Both the position numbers and the translations under genes were made by a program. Positions 17,693 to 25,871 of a DNA stretch of 64,000 bases are shown here, one piece after another. The stretch comes from Sphingobacteriales bacterium. GTDB lineage: Bacteria; Bacteroidota; Bacteroidia; Chitinophagales; Chitinophagaceae. How positions within the stretch are numbered: the stretch's first letter is position 1; each line of letters opens with the position of its first letter. The stretch spans positions 1 to 64,000 of the forward strand of contig SEFT01000001.1 of assembly GCA_004144175.1 (NCBI GenBank), written 5' to 3'. The notes beneath the pieces were generated by a model. It searched no databases. It was not told the origin of the DNA and saw only the letters and a program-made list of their open reading frames with translations.

Positions 17693-18610
17693 TTACCTGA
17701 TTACGGTAATATTTCCTTTTTTACTCACTTTCGATCCGTCTTTTAAAACTGCTTGCAGTGTGTAGGCAACAATGCCCGTTTGTATACTTCCGCCATTGTT
17801 AGTGCCATCCCATCCTGCTTTAGCGTCGCTTGTTTCGAATACAAGCTGCCCCCATCTGTTGTAGATGCGAAAATGCAGTTCAGAAACCTCTTGTGACCCA
17901 TAGATATACAGGATATCATTAGCACCATCGCCATTGGGGCTGAAACCCGTTGGCAGATATAATCGAAAGCTGTCACAGTTTACGTCGACATTAACGCCAT
18001 CATGATCCTGGCAGTGTGGTAAACCAGCTAAGGCGAAATAGGAACCTATATGCGAAGTATTCGCATTCGGTATCATTATATCCAGTCCATCGGCCCGCAA
18101 ACCGGGGCCGTGCCATTCCACAGGATAGTTCCAGTTCACCACAGCATGAAGCCTGATTTCTTCGCCGCACGCAGGCTTGTTTACAAACGCTTCTACCTCT
18201 GCCTGCGGATAAATATGGATAGGCCGGCTGTAGTAACTGGTATCATAAGGATCGGTGGTAATGATCCGCAATTTGTAAATGCCCGCAATAAACTCCTTTG
18301 GTATCTTCCAAATAATGGTGCCTGAAGTCGTGTCTTTCCGGATTGGAAGCAGAAAGGTCGTGTCATCAGGACCGATTAGGGCAGGATGAAACTCATTATC
18401 TGCTCCAATATCTGCAGAATCCGAAACGATATATCCTATTACAAGGGTATCACCTAAACAATGCGGTCCGCCATCGGGTCCGTTGGATTCGGGAAATATT
18501 AGTAGTAGAGAGATAGAGACGCGTTTAGCTATTGCACCTCTAAAATTTTGTCCGGAGGAAACGTATATCTGTAACAGACTGTCTTCTATTAAGTAGCGAT
18601 AGAGGAACGA
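17693..18610 (-). pseudogene. Start-less T9SS type B (gliding-motility C-terminal) protein fragment
   Basis: The frame is open from the stop at 18611-18613 down to 17693, yet holds no ATG or GTG start; the first possible start is a TTG at 18271, in the middle of a domain. The translation upstream of it is protein-like (ISLLLIFPESNG, then SGTIIWKIPKEFIAGIYKL), so coding sequence continues left of any start. The C-terminus is a good type B sorting domain (LPTGFSPNGDGANDIL, FRIYNRWGQLVFET, NITVIR). Most likely the decapitated remnant of a longer T9SS-exported protein, although a CTG start or a sequencing error is possible. Confidence 0.7.
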
Positions 18611-18718
18611 TCAAACTATGCAATCGAATAACTTGACGCTGTTGATGTACCTTCAGCAATAGATTGTTTATGTGTTTATATACTCAGTTGATCTTTTGCA
18701 GAACAAATCATCTAAGCA

Positions 18719-19309
18719 TCAGCTCTTAGATAATAGCAAGCTCCTGATGCTGCTATCGTATTCTTTAAACATTCCCGGCTGCAGATCATCTATCGTTATC
18801 TTACCGATGCTGTATCTTATCAAACGAAGGGTAGGGAAACCAACAGCTGCGGTCATACGCCTTACCTGCCTGTTCTTGCCTTCTGTTAGTGTAAGCGCTA
18901 TCCACGATGTAGGTATGTTCTTACGATAACGGATAGGTGGATTGCGTTCGGGTACATCCGGTTCCTGCTCTATCAATGTAGCAACGGCAGGTTTTGTTTT
19001 GTAAGGTTTGCCATCTACCTGTATCACTACACCTTTCTTCAAATTGCTTAACGCTTCTTCCGTTACGGCGCCATCAACCTGCACATAGTATGTACGCTTG
19101 TGTGCATATGCAGGATCGAGCAACTGATGGTTCAGTGCTTTATCATTCGTAAGTAATAGCAAACCTTCGCTATCATAATCGAGACGGCCAACAGGATAAA
19201 TATCTGTTGATAAGCGCGGAAAAAAATCTTTCAACGTTTTTTTATCACCCTCGGGCGAAAACTGAGAAAGTACGTGGTATGGCTTATAAAAGATGATGTA
19301 CTGAAACAT
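18719..19309 (-). CDS. rRNA pseudouridine synthase, RluE/RsuA type
   Basis: 196 aa from ATG 19309 (MFQYIIFYKPYHVLSQF), chosen because the RsuA-family fold begins there; an upstream start at 19345 adds 12 unrelated residues. The catalytic Asp lies in GRLDYDSEGLLLLTND, and GKNRQVRRM is the second signature. The short length and absence of an S4 domain fit RluE, which modifies 23S rRNA near the peptidyl transferase centre. Which uridine is modified here is not shown by the sequence. Confidence 0.88.
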   Translation of the reverse strand: MFQYIIFYKPYHVLSQFSPEGDKKTLKDFFPRLSTDIYPVGRLDYDSEGLLLLTNDKALNHQLLDPAYAHKRTYYVQVDGAVTEEALSNLKKGVVIQVDGKPYKTKPAVATLIEQEPDVPERNPPIRYRKNIPTSWIALTLTEGKNRQVRRMTAAVGFPTLRLIRYSIGKITIDDLQPGMFKEYDSSIRSLLLSKS

Positions 19310-19368
19310 AAAAAATGATGACTGGCTGAAACATGCTGCCTGCAAGGCTTTCAGGCTATATAAAAGAA

Positions 19369-19401
19369 AAAGTCCGGCTTGTTTTTCAACCGCCGGACTT
19401 T
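19369..19401 (-). terminator. Terminator of the bat genes
   Basis: 10-bp perfect stem AAAGTCCGGC/GCCGGACTTT with a 13-base loop and an A-rich left flank (T-rich on the reverse transcript), about 170 bp past the batC stop. Confidence 0.7.
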
Positions 19402-19569
19402 ATAAGGATGGGTTAGTAAGTACAATCCTATCACAATATTAAAAAGAAATTTTTCTACTAAAAAAAAATATTGAAAATATTTTTTCGCGATGTTGAAAAG
19501 CTGTTGACAACTATGATGGCATTACAAACATTTAATGCTTAAAACGTGATGCAAATAGCAGTGATGATA

Positions 19570-20304
19570 CTACCAGTCTTTATCAATTTTCACAGGAGAT
19601 CCTTTTGTTTTTTGCATCTTGTCCTGTAAGTTTTTTTCTTCCTGTTGCAATGCATTCAGCAACTGTTCCGCCTGCTGCTCCGATAGCTTGCTGGGTTGTG
19701 GTTTGCGCTGCTGGTCTTGTTTCTCTTCTTCTTTCTGATCTTGGTTTTGATCCTGTTGTTTATCCTGGTCTTGCTTCTTCTGATCTTGTTTGTCTTTATT
19801 ATCCTGGTTCTTCGGATCTTTATTCTGATCCTTCTGGTCTTTGTTATCTTTCTTACCATTCTTGCCACCGCCGCCACCGCCTTCTTTTTTCATCATGGCC
19901 AGTGCATAAGACAGGTTGTATTTAGCATCGGGGTCTTGCGGATTATTTCTTAACGCCTGCTTATAAGCCTTTACGGCATCTTCCCATTTGCGTTCCTGCA
20001 TATAGGTGTTGCCTATGTTGTAGCTGGCAGCGCTCTTGCTGTTCTTATCGGGTGCCACCTGCGTGGTAGCGCCCATCACTTTGCGCGCTGCTTCGTACTG
20101 CTTTTGCTGGTACAGTGCATTGCCCATGTTGTGCATGCCGGTAACATTCTTCGGGTCTTTGGCAATGGCTTCCTGGTAGGCTTTAGTTGCCTCCTGGTAG
20201 TTGCCTTTCTCGTACAGGTTATTCCCTTTCTTCAGTTCCTTCTTCTGTGCTGTGGCCAATATGCTAACAGATACCATTAGCAATGTTATTATACTCCTTA
20301 TCAT
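19570..20304 (-). CDS. batC: BatC-like TPR protein
   Basis: 244 aa from ATG 20304, whose ATG overlaps the batB stop (ATGA). Signal peptide to about residue 20 (ILATAQ), three or four TPR motifs (about 24-130: GNNLYEKGNYQEATKAYQEA and similar), then a Gly run and a long Lys/Asp/Gln/Asn low-complexity linker (about 138-200), then a short Gln/Leu helix. In Bacteroides the bat genes are linked to aerotolerance; mechanism unknown. It probably acts in the periplasm with BatB. The charged linker is unusually repetitive (KDQ/DQK units). Confidence 0.82.
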   Translation of the reverse strand: MIRSIITLLMVSVSILATAQKKELKKGNNLYEKGNYQEATKAYQEAIAKDPKNVTGMHNMGNALYQQKQYEAARKVMGATTQVAPDKNSKSAASYNIGNTYMQERKWEDAVKAYKQALRNNPQDPDAKYNLSYALAMMKKEGGGGGGKNGKKDNKDQKDQNKDPKNQDNKDKQDQKKQDQDKQQDQNQDQKEEEKQDQQRKPQPSKLSEQQAEQLLNALQQEEKNLQDKMQKTKGSPVKIDKDW

Positions 20305-21311
20305 ATAGCACGTGTTTTTGCTTTCTGGTTTGCCCCCGGCAAAAACCATTCGATCATTATTAATACTAAACCTGCCAGTAGAAAATACTGGAAGTAACTT
20401 TTATAGTCGGTGAAGATAACAGCGCCCAGGCTTTTCTGCTCCATGCCATCTATCTCTTCTATTAATCGGCCTGCCGCATCTTCGGTATTGTTCAGCAGTG
20501 TATAAGTGCCTTTACCTGCGCCTGCTATGCTTTTCAGTTCATCTTCATTCAGCTTACTTACTACGGGGTCGCCATTCTCATCCAGCTTCATCGATTTTGT
20601 TTCAGGGTCGTATATGGTAGTGCCCTGTGGTGAGCCAATGCCAATGGTATGTATCACTACGCCCGATTCGCTGGCCTCTTTTGCTTTCTTTATGGTCTCT
20701 TCATCGTGGTCTTCACCATCAGAAATGATAACCAGCGATTTATATTTCCGCTCCTTTTGAGAGAAGCTGCGTAGCGACAGGTCAATAGCCTCACCTATTA
20801 CGGTGCCTTGTGTAGGTACCATATCGGGCTTTACGGTTTGCATCATCATCTTCATAGCACTGTAGTCGATGGTGAGCGGCACTTGTAAGTAAGAGCGGCC
20901 CGCGAATACAATCAATGCTACACGGTCGTTCGTCATCTTATCGAGCATGTGCATAATGAGTTGCTTGGCCCTTGCCAGCCTGTCGGGTTGTATGTCTTTT
21001 GCCAGCATGCTTTTACTTACGTCCAGCGCTATGATCACGTCTACACCCTTGCGCTGTACCTTATCGGTCTTAGCCCCCATCTGCAGGTTGGCCCAGCCAA
21101 TAATGAGACATGCAAGTGCGATGGTGAGCAGTATAAAACGAGAAGTACTGCGGCCTTGAATGTAACCGCGTATCTGCTGAACGATCAGGTACTCATCTCC
21201 CAGTTTTTTCAGCTTCTTCCTGCCCCAAAGCACCTTGAGGATAAAAAACAGGATAAGCAGCGGTATGACACCGAGGGCTAACAAATGTAATATGTGCTGA
21301 AAGCGAAGCAT
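20301..21311 (-). CDS. batB: BatB-like von Willebrand A membrane protein
   Basis: 336 aa. Two N-terminal membrane segments (about 7-28 and 60-78), then a VWA domain with the MIDAS motif DVSKS (DxSxS) near residue 95, TQGT and ISDGEDHD, and a C-terminal membrane segment (about 310-325). Family role: a Bat complex component at the inner membrane linked to oxygen or stress tolerance. Normally batA and a moxR ATPase lie upstream. Here the next gene is the divergent helicase, so the operon starts at batB. Confidence 0.87.
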   Translation of the reverse strand: MLRFQHILHLLALGVIPLLILFFILKVLWGRKKLKKLGDEYLIVQQIRGYIQGRSTSRFILLTIALACLIIGWANLQMGAKTDKVQRKGVDVIIALDVSKSMLAKDIQPDRLARAKQLIMHMLDKMTNDRVALIVFAGRSYLQVPLTIDYSAMKMMMQTVKPDMVPTQGTVIGEAIDLSLRSFSQKERKYKSLVIISDGEDHDEETIKKAKEASESGVVIHTIGIGSPQGTTIYDPETKSMKLDENGDPVVSKLNEDELKSIAGAGKGTYTLLNNTEDAAGRLIEEIDGMEQKSLGAVIFTDYKSYFQYFLLAGLVLIMIEWFLPGANQKAKTRAI

Positions 21312-21330
21312 AAGTATGGTTGACGAACTA

Positions 21331-21338
21331 CAAATTTA
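21331..21338 (-). promoter_or_regulatory. -7 box (TAAATTTG) of batB-batC
   Basis: Reverse-strand TAAATTTG, 19 bases before the batB ATG; matches TAnnTTTG. No convincing -33 TTG at normal spacing. Confidence 0.5.
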
Positions 21339-21431
21339 ATCGGAGCGCACAATTTATCGATAAATAGAAATTATGAATTTTAAATTCTTTAACAGGAATT
21401 TCCGGCCTCTGATAATTAGCCGTTCAAAGCG

Positions 21432-21439
21432 TAAATTTG
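21432..21439 (+). promoter_or_regulatory. -7 box (TAAATTTG) directly before the helicase gene
   Basis: TAAATTTG ends only 4 bases before the ATG. If it is the -7 element, transcription would begin at or next to the start codon, giving a leaderless message. Confidence 0.5.
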
Positions 21440-21443
21440 TGCC

Positions 21444-23741
21444 ATGCAAGAATACCTGAAGGGGTTGAACGAACAACAACGTGAAGCTGTAGAACATTTA
21501 CAAGGCCCGCTAATGATAGTAGCGGGTGCCGGAAGCGGAAAAACAAAAGTACTGACTACCCGTATTGCCCACCTGATGCACAATGGGGTGGACTCATTTA
21601 ATATACTGGCGCTTACCTTTACCAATAAGGCTGCGGCGGAGATGAAGGAGCGTATTGAGAAGATACTGGGCAACTCTGAAGCGCGTAATCTATATATAGG
21701 TACCTTCCACTCGGTGTTTGCACGCATACTGCGCGCCGAGGCGCCAAAGCTGGGCTATCCGAGCAACTTTACCATATATGATACCGATGATGCCAAGAGT
21801 GTAATAAAAGGCATCGTATCGGACCTGAATCTGGACGACAAACACTACAAGCCTGCCTACATCTACAACCGTATATCGGCAGCGAAGAATGCGCTGATAG
21901 ACCCGGCGATGTATAAGCAGGACAACTACATACAGCAGGAAGATGCAAAAAGCAGTCGCCCGCTGATAGGAGATATATATGATGCTTACAGTAAACGCTG
22001 CTTCCGCAACGGGGCTATGGACTTTGATGACCTGCTGTTTAAGATGTATCTATTGCTGACGCACTTCCCCGATGTGCTGGCGAAGTACCAGCATAAGTTT
22101 AAGTATGTGCTGATAGATGAGTACCAGGATACCAACGTAGCGCAGTATCAGATCATCAAGATGCTGGGTGCGGTGCATGAGAACATATGTGTGGTAGGTG
22201 ATGATGCGCAGAGTATCTACTCGTTCCGCGGGGCTACGGTGCAGAACATCCTCCAGTTTCAGGATGACTATGAGGATGTAAAGGTGGTGAAGCTGGAACA
22301 GAACTACCGCAGTACACAATCGATACTTAATGTTGCCAATAAGATCATATCGAACAACCAGAACCAGATACCTAAAAACCTGTGGACAGATAACAGCGAG
22401 GGTGAGCGCATAAAATTGGTACGCACGCTGACCGATAATGACGAAGGCCGATTTGTAGCAGATGCCATCACCGAGATGAAGCTGCGCAATCACTATCATA
22501 ACAAAGACTTCGTTATCCTCTACCGTACCAATGCGCAGAGCCGATCGTTTGAAGAAAGCCTGCGGAGGATGAACATACCTTACAAACTGGTGGGTGGTGT
22601 ATCATTCTATCAGCGTAAGGAGATAAAGGATTACCTGGCCTACCTGCGCCTGATCGTAAACCAGCAGGACGAAGAGAACCTGAAGCGTATCATTAACTAC
22701 CCTGCACGTGGCATTGGCAAGACCAGCCTCGAGCGCGCTATGGTGGCTGCCAACCATTATGACAAACCCCTGTGGGAGATGCTACAGTTCCCGGATACAG
22801 CGGGACTGAAAGGTGCGGCTGCATCTGCTATAGAGCAGTTCACTACGATGATCAAAAGCTTCCAGACGATGCTGGAGAAAGGCAATGCCTATGATGTAGC
22901 TTTTGCCGTAGGTAAGCATACAGGGCTGGTGGCAGAGCTGTATAACGACAAGTCGGTAGAAGGGCTGGCGCGTTACGAGAACGTGCAAGAGCTATTGAAC
23001 TCGATAAAAGAATTTACAGAGACGCCTGATGAAGAGGGAGAACTGAGAGATAAAAGCCTCGGCAGCTACCTGCAGCAGATAACCTTGCTGACTGATGCTG
23101 ATAACAATAATGACGAAGACCAGGATGTAGTGAAGCTGATGACCATACACGCCGCAAAGGGCCTGGAATTTCCTTGCGTTTTCTCAGTAGGGTTGGAAGA
23201 GAATCTGTTCCCGAGCTCTATGAGCCTGTACGACAGGTCGGACTTGGAAGAAGAGCGCAGGTTGTTCTATGTGTCTATCACGCGTGCTAAGGAGCGTCTT
23301 TGGGTAACGTATGCAAACAGCCGCTACCGCTTCGGCAACCTGATACAAAACGAACCAAGTCGCTTTATAGAAGAGATACCGGACGAACATCTGGACAGGA
23401 CCTTTACAGGATCGGCACATAAGGCTACAGGCTCGGTAAATGCCTTTGGTAATATGATGAACCAATCGTTCGACCGGGTGCCATCGCTGAAGAAACTGGC
23501 CGATAAGCTGCAACAGAAGCAAGCACCTGCCGCCAGCCATACACCATCGGCCGACTTCAAAGCCGATAACCCGATGGCTATGGAAGTAGGTATGGAGGTA
23601 GAGCATCAGAAGTTTGGCTTGGGGAAGATCGTATCGCTGGAAGGCGGCGCGAACAACCGCATTGCCACTATAGAATTCCAGGGAGGACATGGGCAAAAGA
23701 AGATCATGCTAAACTATGCAAAGCTGAAGATCATTAAATAG
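21444..23741 (+). CDS. UvrD/PcrA-type superfamily 1 DNA helicase
   Basis: 765 aa. The Q motif LNEQQREAV, Walker A GAGSGKT (near residue 28), TFTNKAA (Ia), DEYQDTN (II), GDDAQSIYSFRGA (III), QNYRST (IV), TIHAAKGLEFP (V) and VSITRAKERL (VI) are all present, followed by a variable tail with a PcrA-like C-terminal Tudor domain (KFGLGKIVSLEG). A 3'-5' helicase acting in nucleotide excision and mismatch repair and replication-transcription conflict resolution. pcrA or uvrD would fit; I cannot separate them. Convergent with the next gene over a strong terminator. Confidence 0.94.
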   Translation: MQEYLKGLNEQQREAVEHLQGPLMIVAGAGSGKTKVLTTRIAHLMHNGVDSFNILALTFTNKAAAEMKERIEKILGNSEARNLYIGTFHSVFARILRAEAPKLGYPSNFTIYDTDDAKSVIKGIVSDLNLDDKHYKPAYIYNRISAAKNALIDPAMYKQDNYIQQEDAKSSRPLIGDIYDAYSKRCFRNGAMDFDDLLFKMYLLLTHFPDVLAKYQHKFKYVLIDEYQDTNVAQYQIIKMLGAVHENICVVGDDAQSIYSFRGATVQNILQFQDDYEDVKVVKLEQNYRSTQSILNVANKIISNNQNQIPKNLWTDNSEGERIKLVRTLTDNDEGRFVADAITEMKLRNHYHNKDFVILYRTNAQSRSFEESLRRMNIPYKLVGGVSFYQRKEIKDYLAYLRLIVNQQDEENLKRIINYPARGIGKTSLERAMVAANHYDKPLWEMLQFPDTAGLKGAAASAIEQFTTMIKSFQTMLEKGNAYDVAFAVGKHTGLVAELYNDKSVEGLARYENVQELLNSIKEFTETPDEEGELRDKSLGSYLQQITLLTDADNNNDEDQDVVKLMTIHAAKGLEFPCVFSVGLEENLFPSSMSLYDRSDLEEERRLFYVSITRAKERLWVTYANSRYRFGNLIQNEPSRFIEEIPDEHLDRTFTGSAHKATGSVNAFGNMMNQSFDRVPSLKKLADKLQQKQAPAASHTPSADFKADNPMAMEVGMEVEHQKFGLGKIVSLEGGANNRIATIEFQGGHGQKKIMLNYAKLKIIK

Positions 23742-23743
23742 AG

Positions 23744-23766
23744 AAAGGGAGCTAATAGCTCCCTTT
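23744..23766. terminator. Bidirectional terminator after the helicase gene
   Basis: Perfect 11-bp stem AAAGGGAGCTA/TAGCTCCCTTT around one base, followed by T-rich sequence. Confidence 0.9.
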
Positions 23767-23785
23767 TTTAATAGCATAATATCGT

Positions 23786-25141
23786 TTAATCGCCTCCGCC
23801 GCAACCGCCACAGCTGCTGCAAGAACTACCACCGGATGAACTGCCACCATCGCCCCCTGAGCCATCACGGCTGTTGAGGTTTTCTACCACGGGTATAAAG
23901 TACATGGAGAGCGCTGTTGTGCCAAGGAAATAATACCTCCAGTCCCAGCGGTCATGTTCTATCTCATTGGTTGCTACCTTGGCCTGGTAGAGTTTCAGTA
24001 TGGGACCTACCGCTACCTGATGGGTAAGTCTGCGTAAAAAAATGACCGATACAATTACCATCACTACTACCACAAAGCAGATGATGTCTACCGGCTTTTC
24101 GCGCTGTGTACCCGTAATAACCCGGACAATACCCAAATTAAGTAGGAATAACAGCCATCCGAAGTTGAGGTAGAACAGCTTGCCAAATACTTTGGAATTG
24201 ATAAGATGGTCTTTAAGTGTATCCATTGTACGATAGGTAGTTGTAAACGTGGGTTTACTTATAAGCATTGGCAACAACTTTTCATAACTTATGGTTCCGT
24301 ATTCTTTCAGTGTTTGTAGTATAGTAAATTCTTCCGGCGAGTGGGTTCCTCTATCATTATCGAATTCCAGCTTTTGAGGATACGGTGTAACATTGATGTG
24401 GCCCTTTTCTACAAGCCTGTTTACCAACACATGTATTACTTCTTCCCGTTTTTGAGATTTCAGGTAAGTTAGCTCTATGGGTAGTAGATTATTCAAAACG
24501 AATACGTTGTTCCAGGAGCCTGTAAGTTTTATGAGGTAGGATGTATTATAGACATCCAGCAGTGCTAAGCTAACCACGAATAGCAGCAAAAGTGTCATTA
24601 CGAAATCCGGATTACCGATGTTGACATAAAGTGGGCGCAGCAGATAGTAGAATAGCAGCAGGATCAGCGGAGAGACAAATATCGTTCGTGCAATTAGTGG
24701 TATCAACTCCACTTTTGCCTGCTTCATTTGTAGCGAAGAGAGCATATTGTTGTAAGCCCATATCTCATCAGGTAGTTCTCCAAATACCTGCGTGTACAGA
24801 TTTCTTGTCCGCTGACTCGCCAGTAAAAATTTTTCTGACTCGTCTTTGTTGTGGGTAGATGGTATGTGTTGTATAAACTTGCCGATGATGCTGCATAAGC
24901 GTGAGTAGGATTCAGAAAATATCAGGTGCTGGTGCCATACCTGGTCTACTATTTCGGAGGGCGATACCATCGTAGCGGAGGTGCCGGCCAGATACATAAA
25001 TTTTTTGTACTCGAGTATCGCTTTTTGGGTGAATGCTTTTGTCCAGTTTTGTTCGTGGGACAGCCTGGTGGAGAAGCCGTATTCGCTTACAGGGCCTTCC
25101 AAATCGAAGTTGAGGATGTTTTGCCAGAGGGTTGTATTCAT
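23786..25141 (-). CDS. TIGR04222-like membrane protein with Gly/Cys/Ser-rich tail
   Basis: 451 aa. The N-terminal part carries VDQVWHQHLIFSESY, the VWHxH motif of glycine-rich-domain (DUF1399-like) proteins. Then come about four membrane helices (near 155-172, 182-200, 325-340, 350-370), a cytoplasmic segment with a winged-helix look (about 240-300) and a tail of Gly, Ser and Cys ending CGGCGGGD. The architecture fits TIGR04222 membrane proteins of unknown role. The Cys/Gly tail is typical of this family and may bind metal or act in export. Single gene. Confidence 0.65.
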   Translation of the reverse strand: MNTTLWQNILNFDLEGPVSEYGFSTRLSHEQNWTKAFTQKAILEYKKFMYLAGTSATMVSPSEIVDQVWHQHLIFSESYSRLCSIIGKFIQHIPSTHNKDESEKFLLASQRTRNLYTQVFGELPDEIWAYNNMLSSLQMKQAKVELIPLIARTIFVSPLILLLFYYLLRPLYVNIGNPDFVMTLLLLFVVSLALLDVYNTSYLIKLTGSWNNVFVLNNLLPIELTYLKSQKREEVIHVLVNRLVEKGHINVTPYPQKLEFDNDRGTHSPEEFTILQTLKEYGTISYEKLLPMLISKPTFTTTYRTMDTLKDHLINSKVFGKLFYLNFGWLLFLLNLGIVRVITGTQREKPVDIICFVVVVMVIVSVIFLRRLTHQVAVGPILKLYQAKVATNEIEHDRWDWRYYFLGTTALSMYFIPVVENLNSRDGSGGDGGSSSGGSSCSSCGGCGGGD

Positions 25142-25228
25142 AAATCAGGGTTATTTGTGGCAGTGGTCTTAGTAATTTCTATTATTTCAGTTTCAAATGT
25201 TCCGTTTTAAAAAGAGCCATAAACAAAA

Positions 25229-25249
25229 AAACCGGCGTTCAGCCGGTTT
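25229..25249 (-). terminator. Terminator of the DUF4783 gene
   Basis: 8-bp stem AAACCGGC/GCCGGTTT with GTTCA loop; A-run on the left serves the reverse-strand gene, which ends at the T-rich right side. Confidence 0.8.
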
Positions 25250-25250
25250 C

Positions 25251-25643
25251 TTATTTTTCAAATCTCATTTCGTGTAGCATGTACTTTTCGTCTTTCATCT
25301 TTAGCACGATGTACAGCTGATATGTACCGGCGGTTGTGGTAAGCTTACCGATAACGTATTTAGAATTGCTGCCTGATACGCCGCTCTGCATGATCACAAA
25401 GTCTTTTACAGTATTCTTACTATAAAAGTCTTTCAGCACCATTTCGGCCTGGGCACCACTATAGGTAGCCTGATTGTTGTTCATTGTTATGGCAACAATC
25501 TTATCGAAATACTTCGTTAAGCCGGGTACGTTAGCACTCCTTATATTGTTAGCCACGTCTTCCAGTACCTGTGCCTTGGCTGACACAAGCAGGAGGGTAC
25601 TAAGCAATATGGTTAAAAAAGTTCGTTTGTAAAGTTTTTCCAT
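25251..25643 (-). CDS. DUF4783 exported protein
   Basis: 130 aa. ATG 25643 (MEKLYKRTF) is preferred to the TTG at 25652. A signal peptide to about residue 25 (SAKAQ) is followed by a compact alpha/beta domain resembling NTF2-like DUF4783 proteins of Bacteroidota (VLKDFYSKNTVKDFVI, GKLTTTAGTYQLYIVLK). Function unknown; presumably periplasmic. Single gene with its own terminator. Confidence 0.75.
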   Translation of the reverse strand: MEKLYKRTFLTILLSTLLLVSAKAQVLEDVANNIRSANVPGLTKYFDKIVAITMNNNQATYSGAQAEMVLKDFYSKNTVKDFVIMQSGVSGSNSKYVIGKLTTTAGTYQLYIVLKMKDEKYMLHEMRFEK

Positions 25644-25858
25644 CCAGCGCAATTACAGTAACAAATACTATTGCATCAAAAAACCTGCCAAAAAAGCGGA
25701 TTCTTTAACTTTCTCTTACAATTTACACAAAAATGCTGATTGTAAGTATTGAAGGTAACAAAAATATAACTAATTCTCTCAATTTAATATTAAGTCTTTG
25801 TAAAGCAGCAGTCTAAAATATCATAAATAAGCTCTTACGATGAGCAATAGCAATATCG

Positions 25859-25866
25859 TATTTTTG
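25859..25866 (+). promoter_or_regulatory. -7 box (TATTTTTG) directly before gpmI
   Basis: TATTTTTG ends 5 bases before the gpmI ATG, again pointing to a message with almost no 5' leader. Confidence 0.5.
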
Positions 25867-25871
25867 CGCCC

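Noticed and set aside
22050-22499. 149-codon reverse frame in the helicase gene
   Set aside because: Antisense shadow of conserved helicase motifs.
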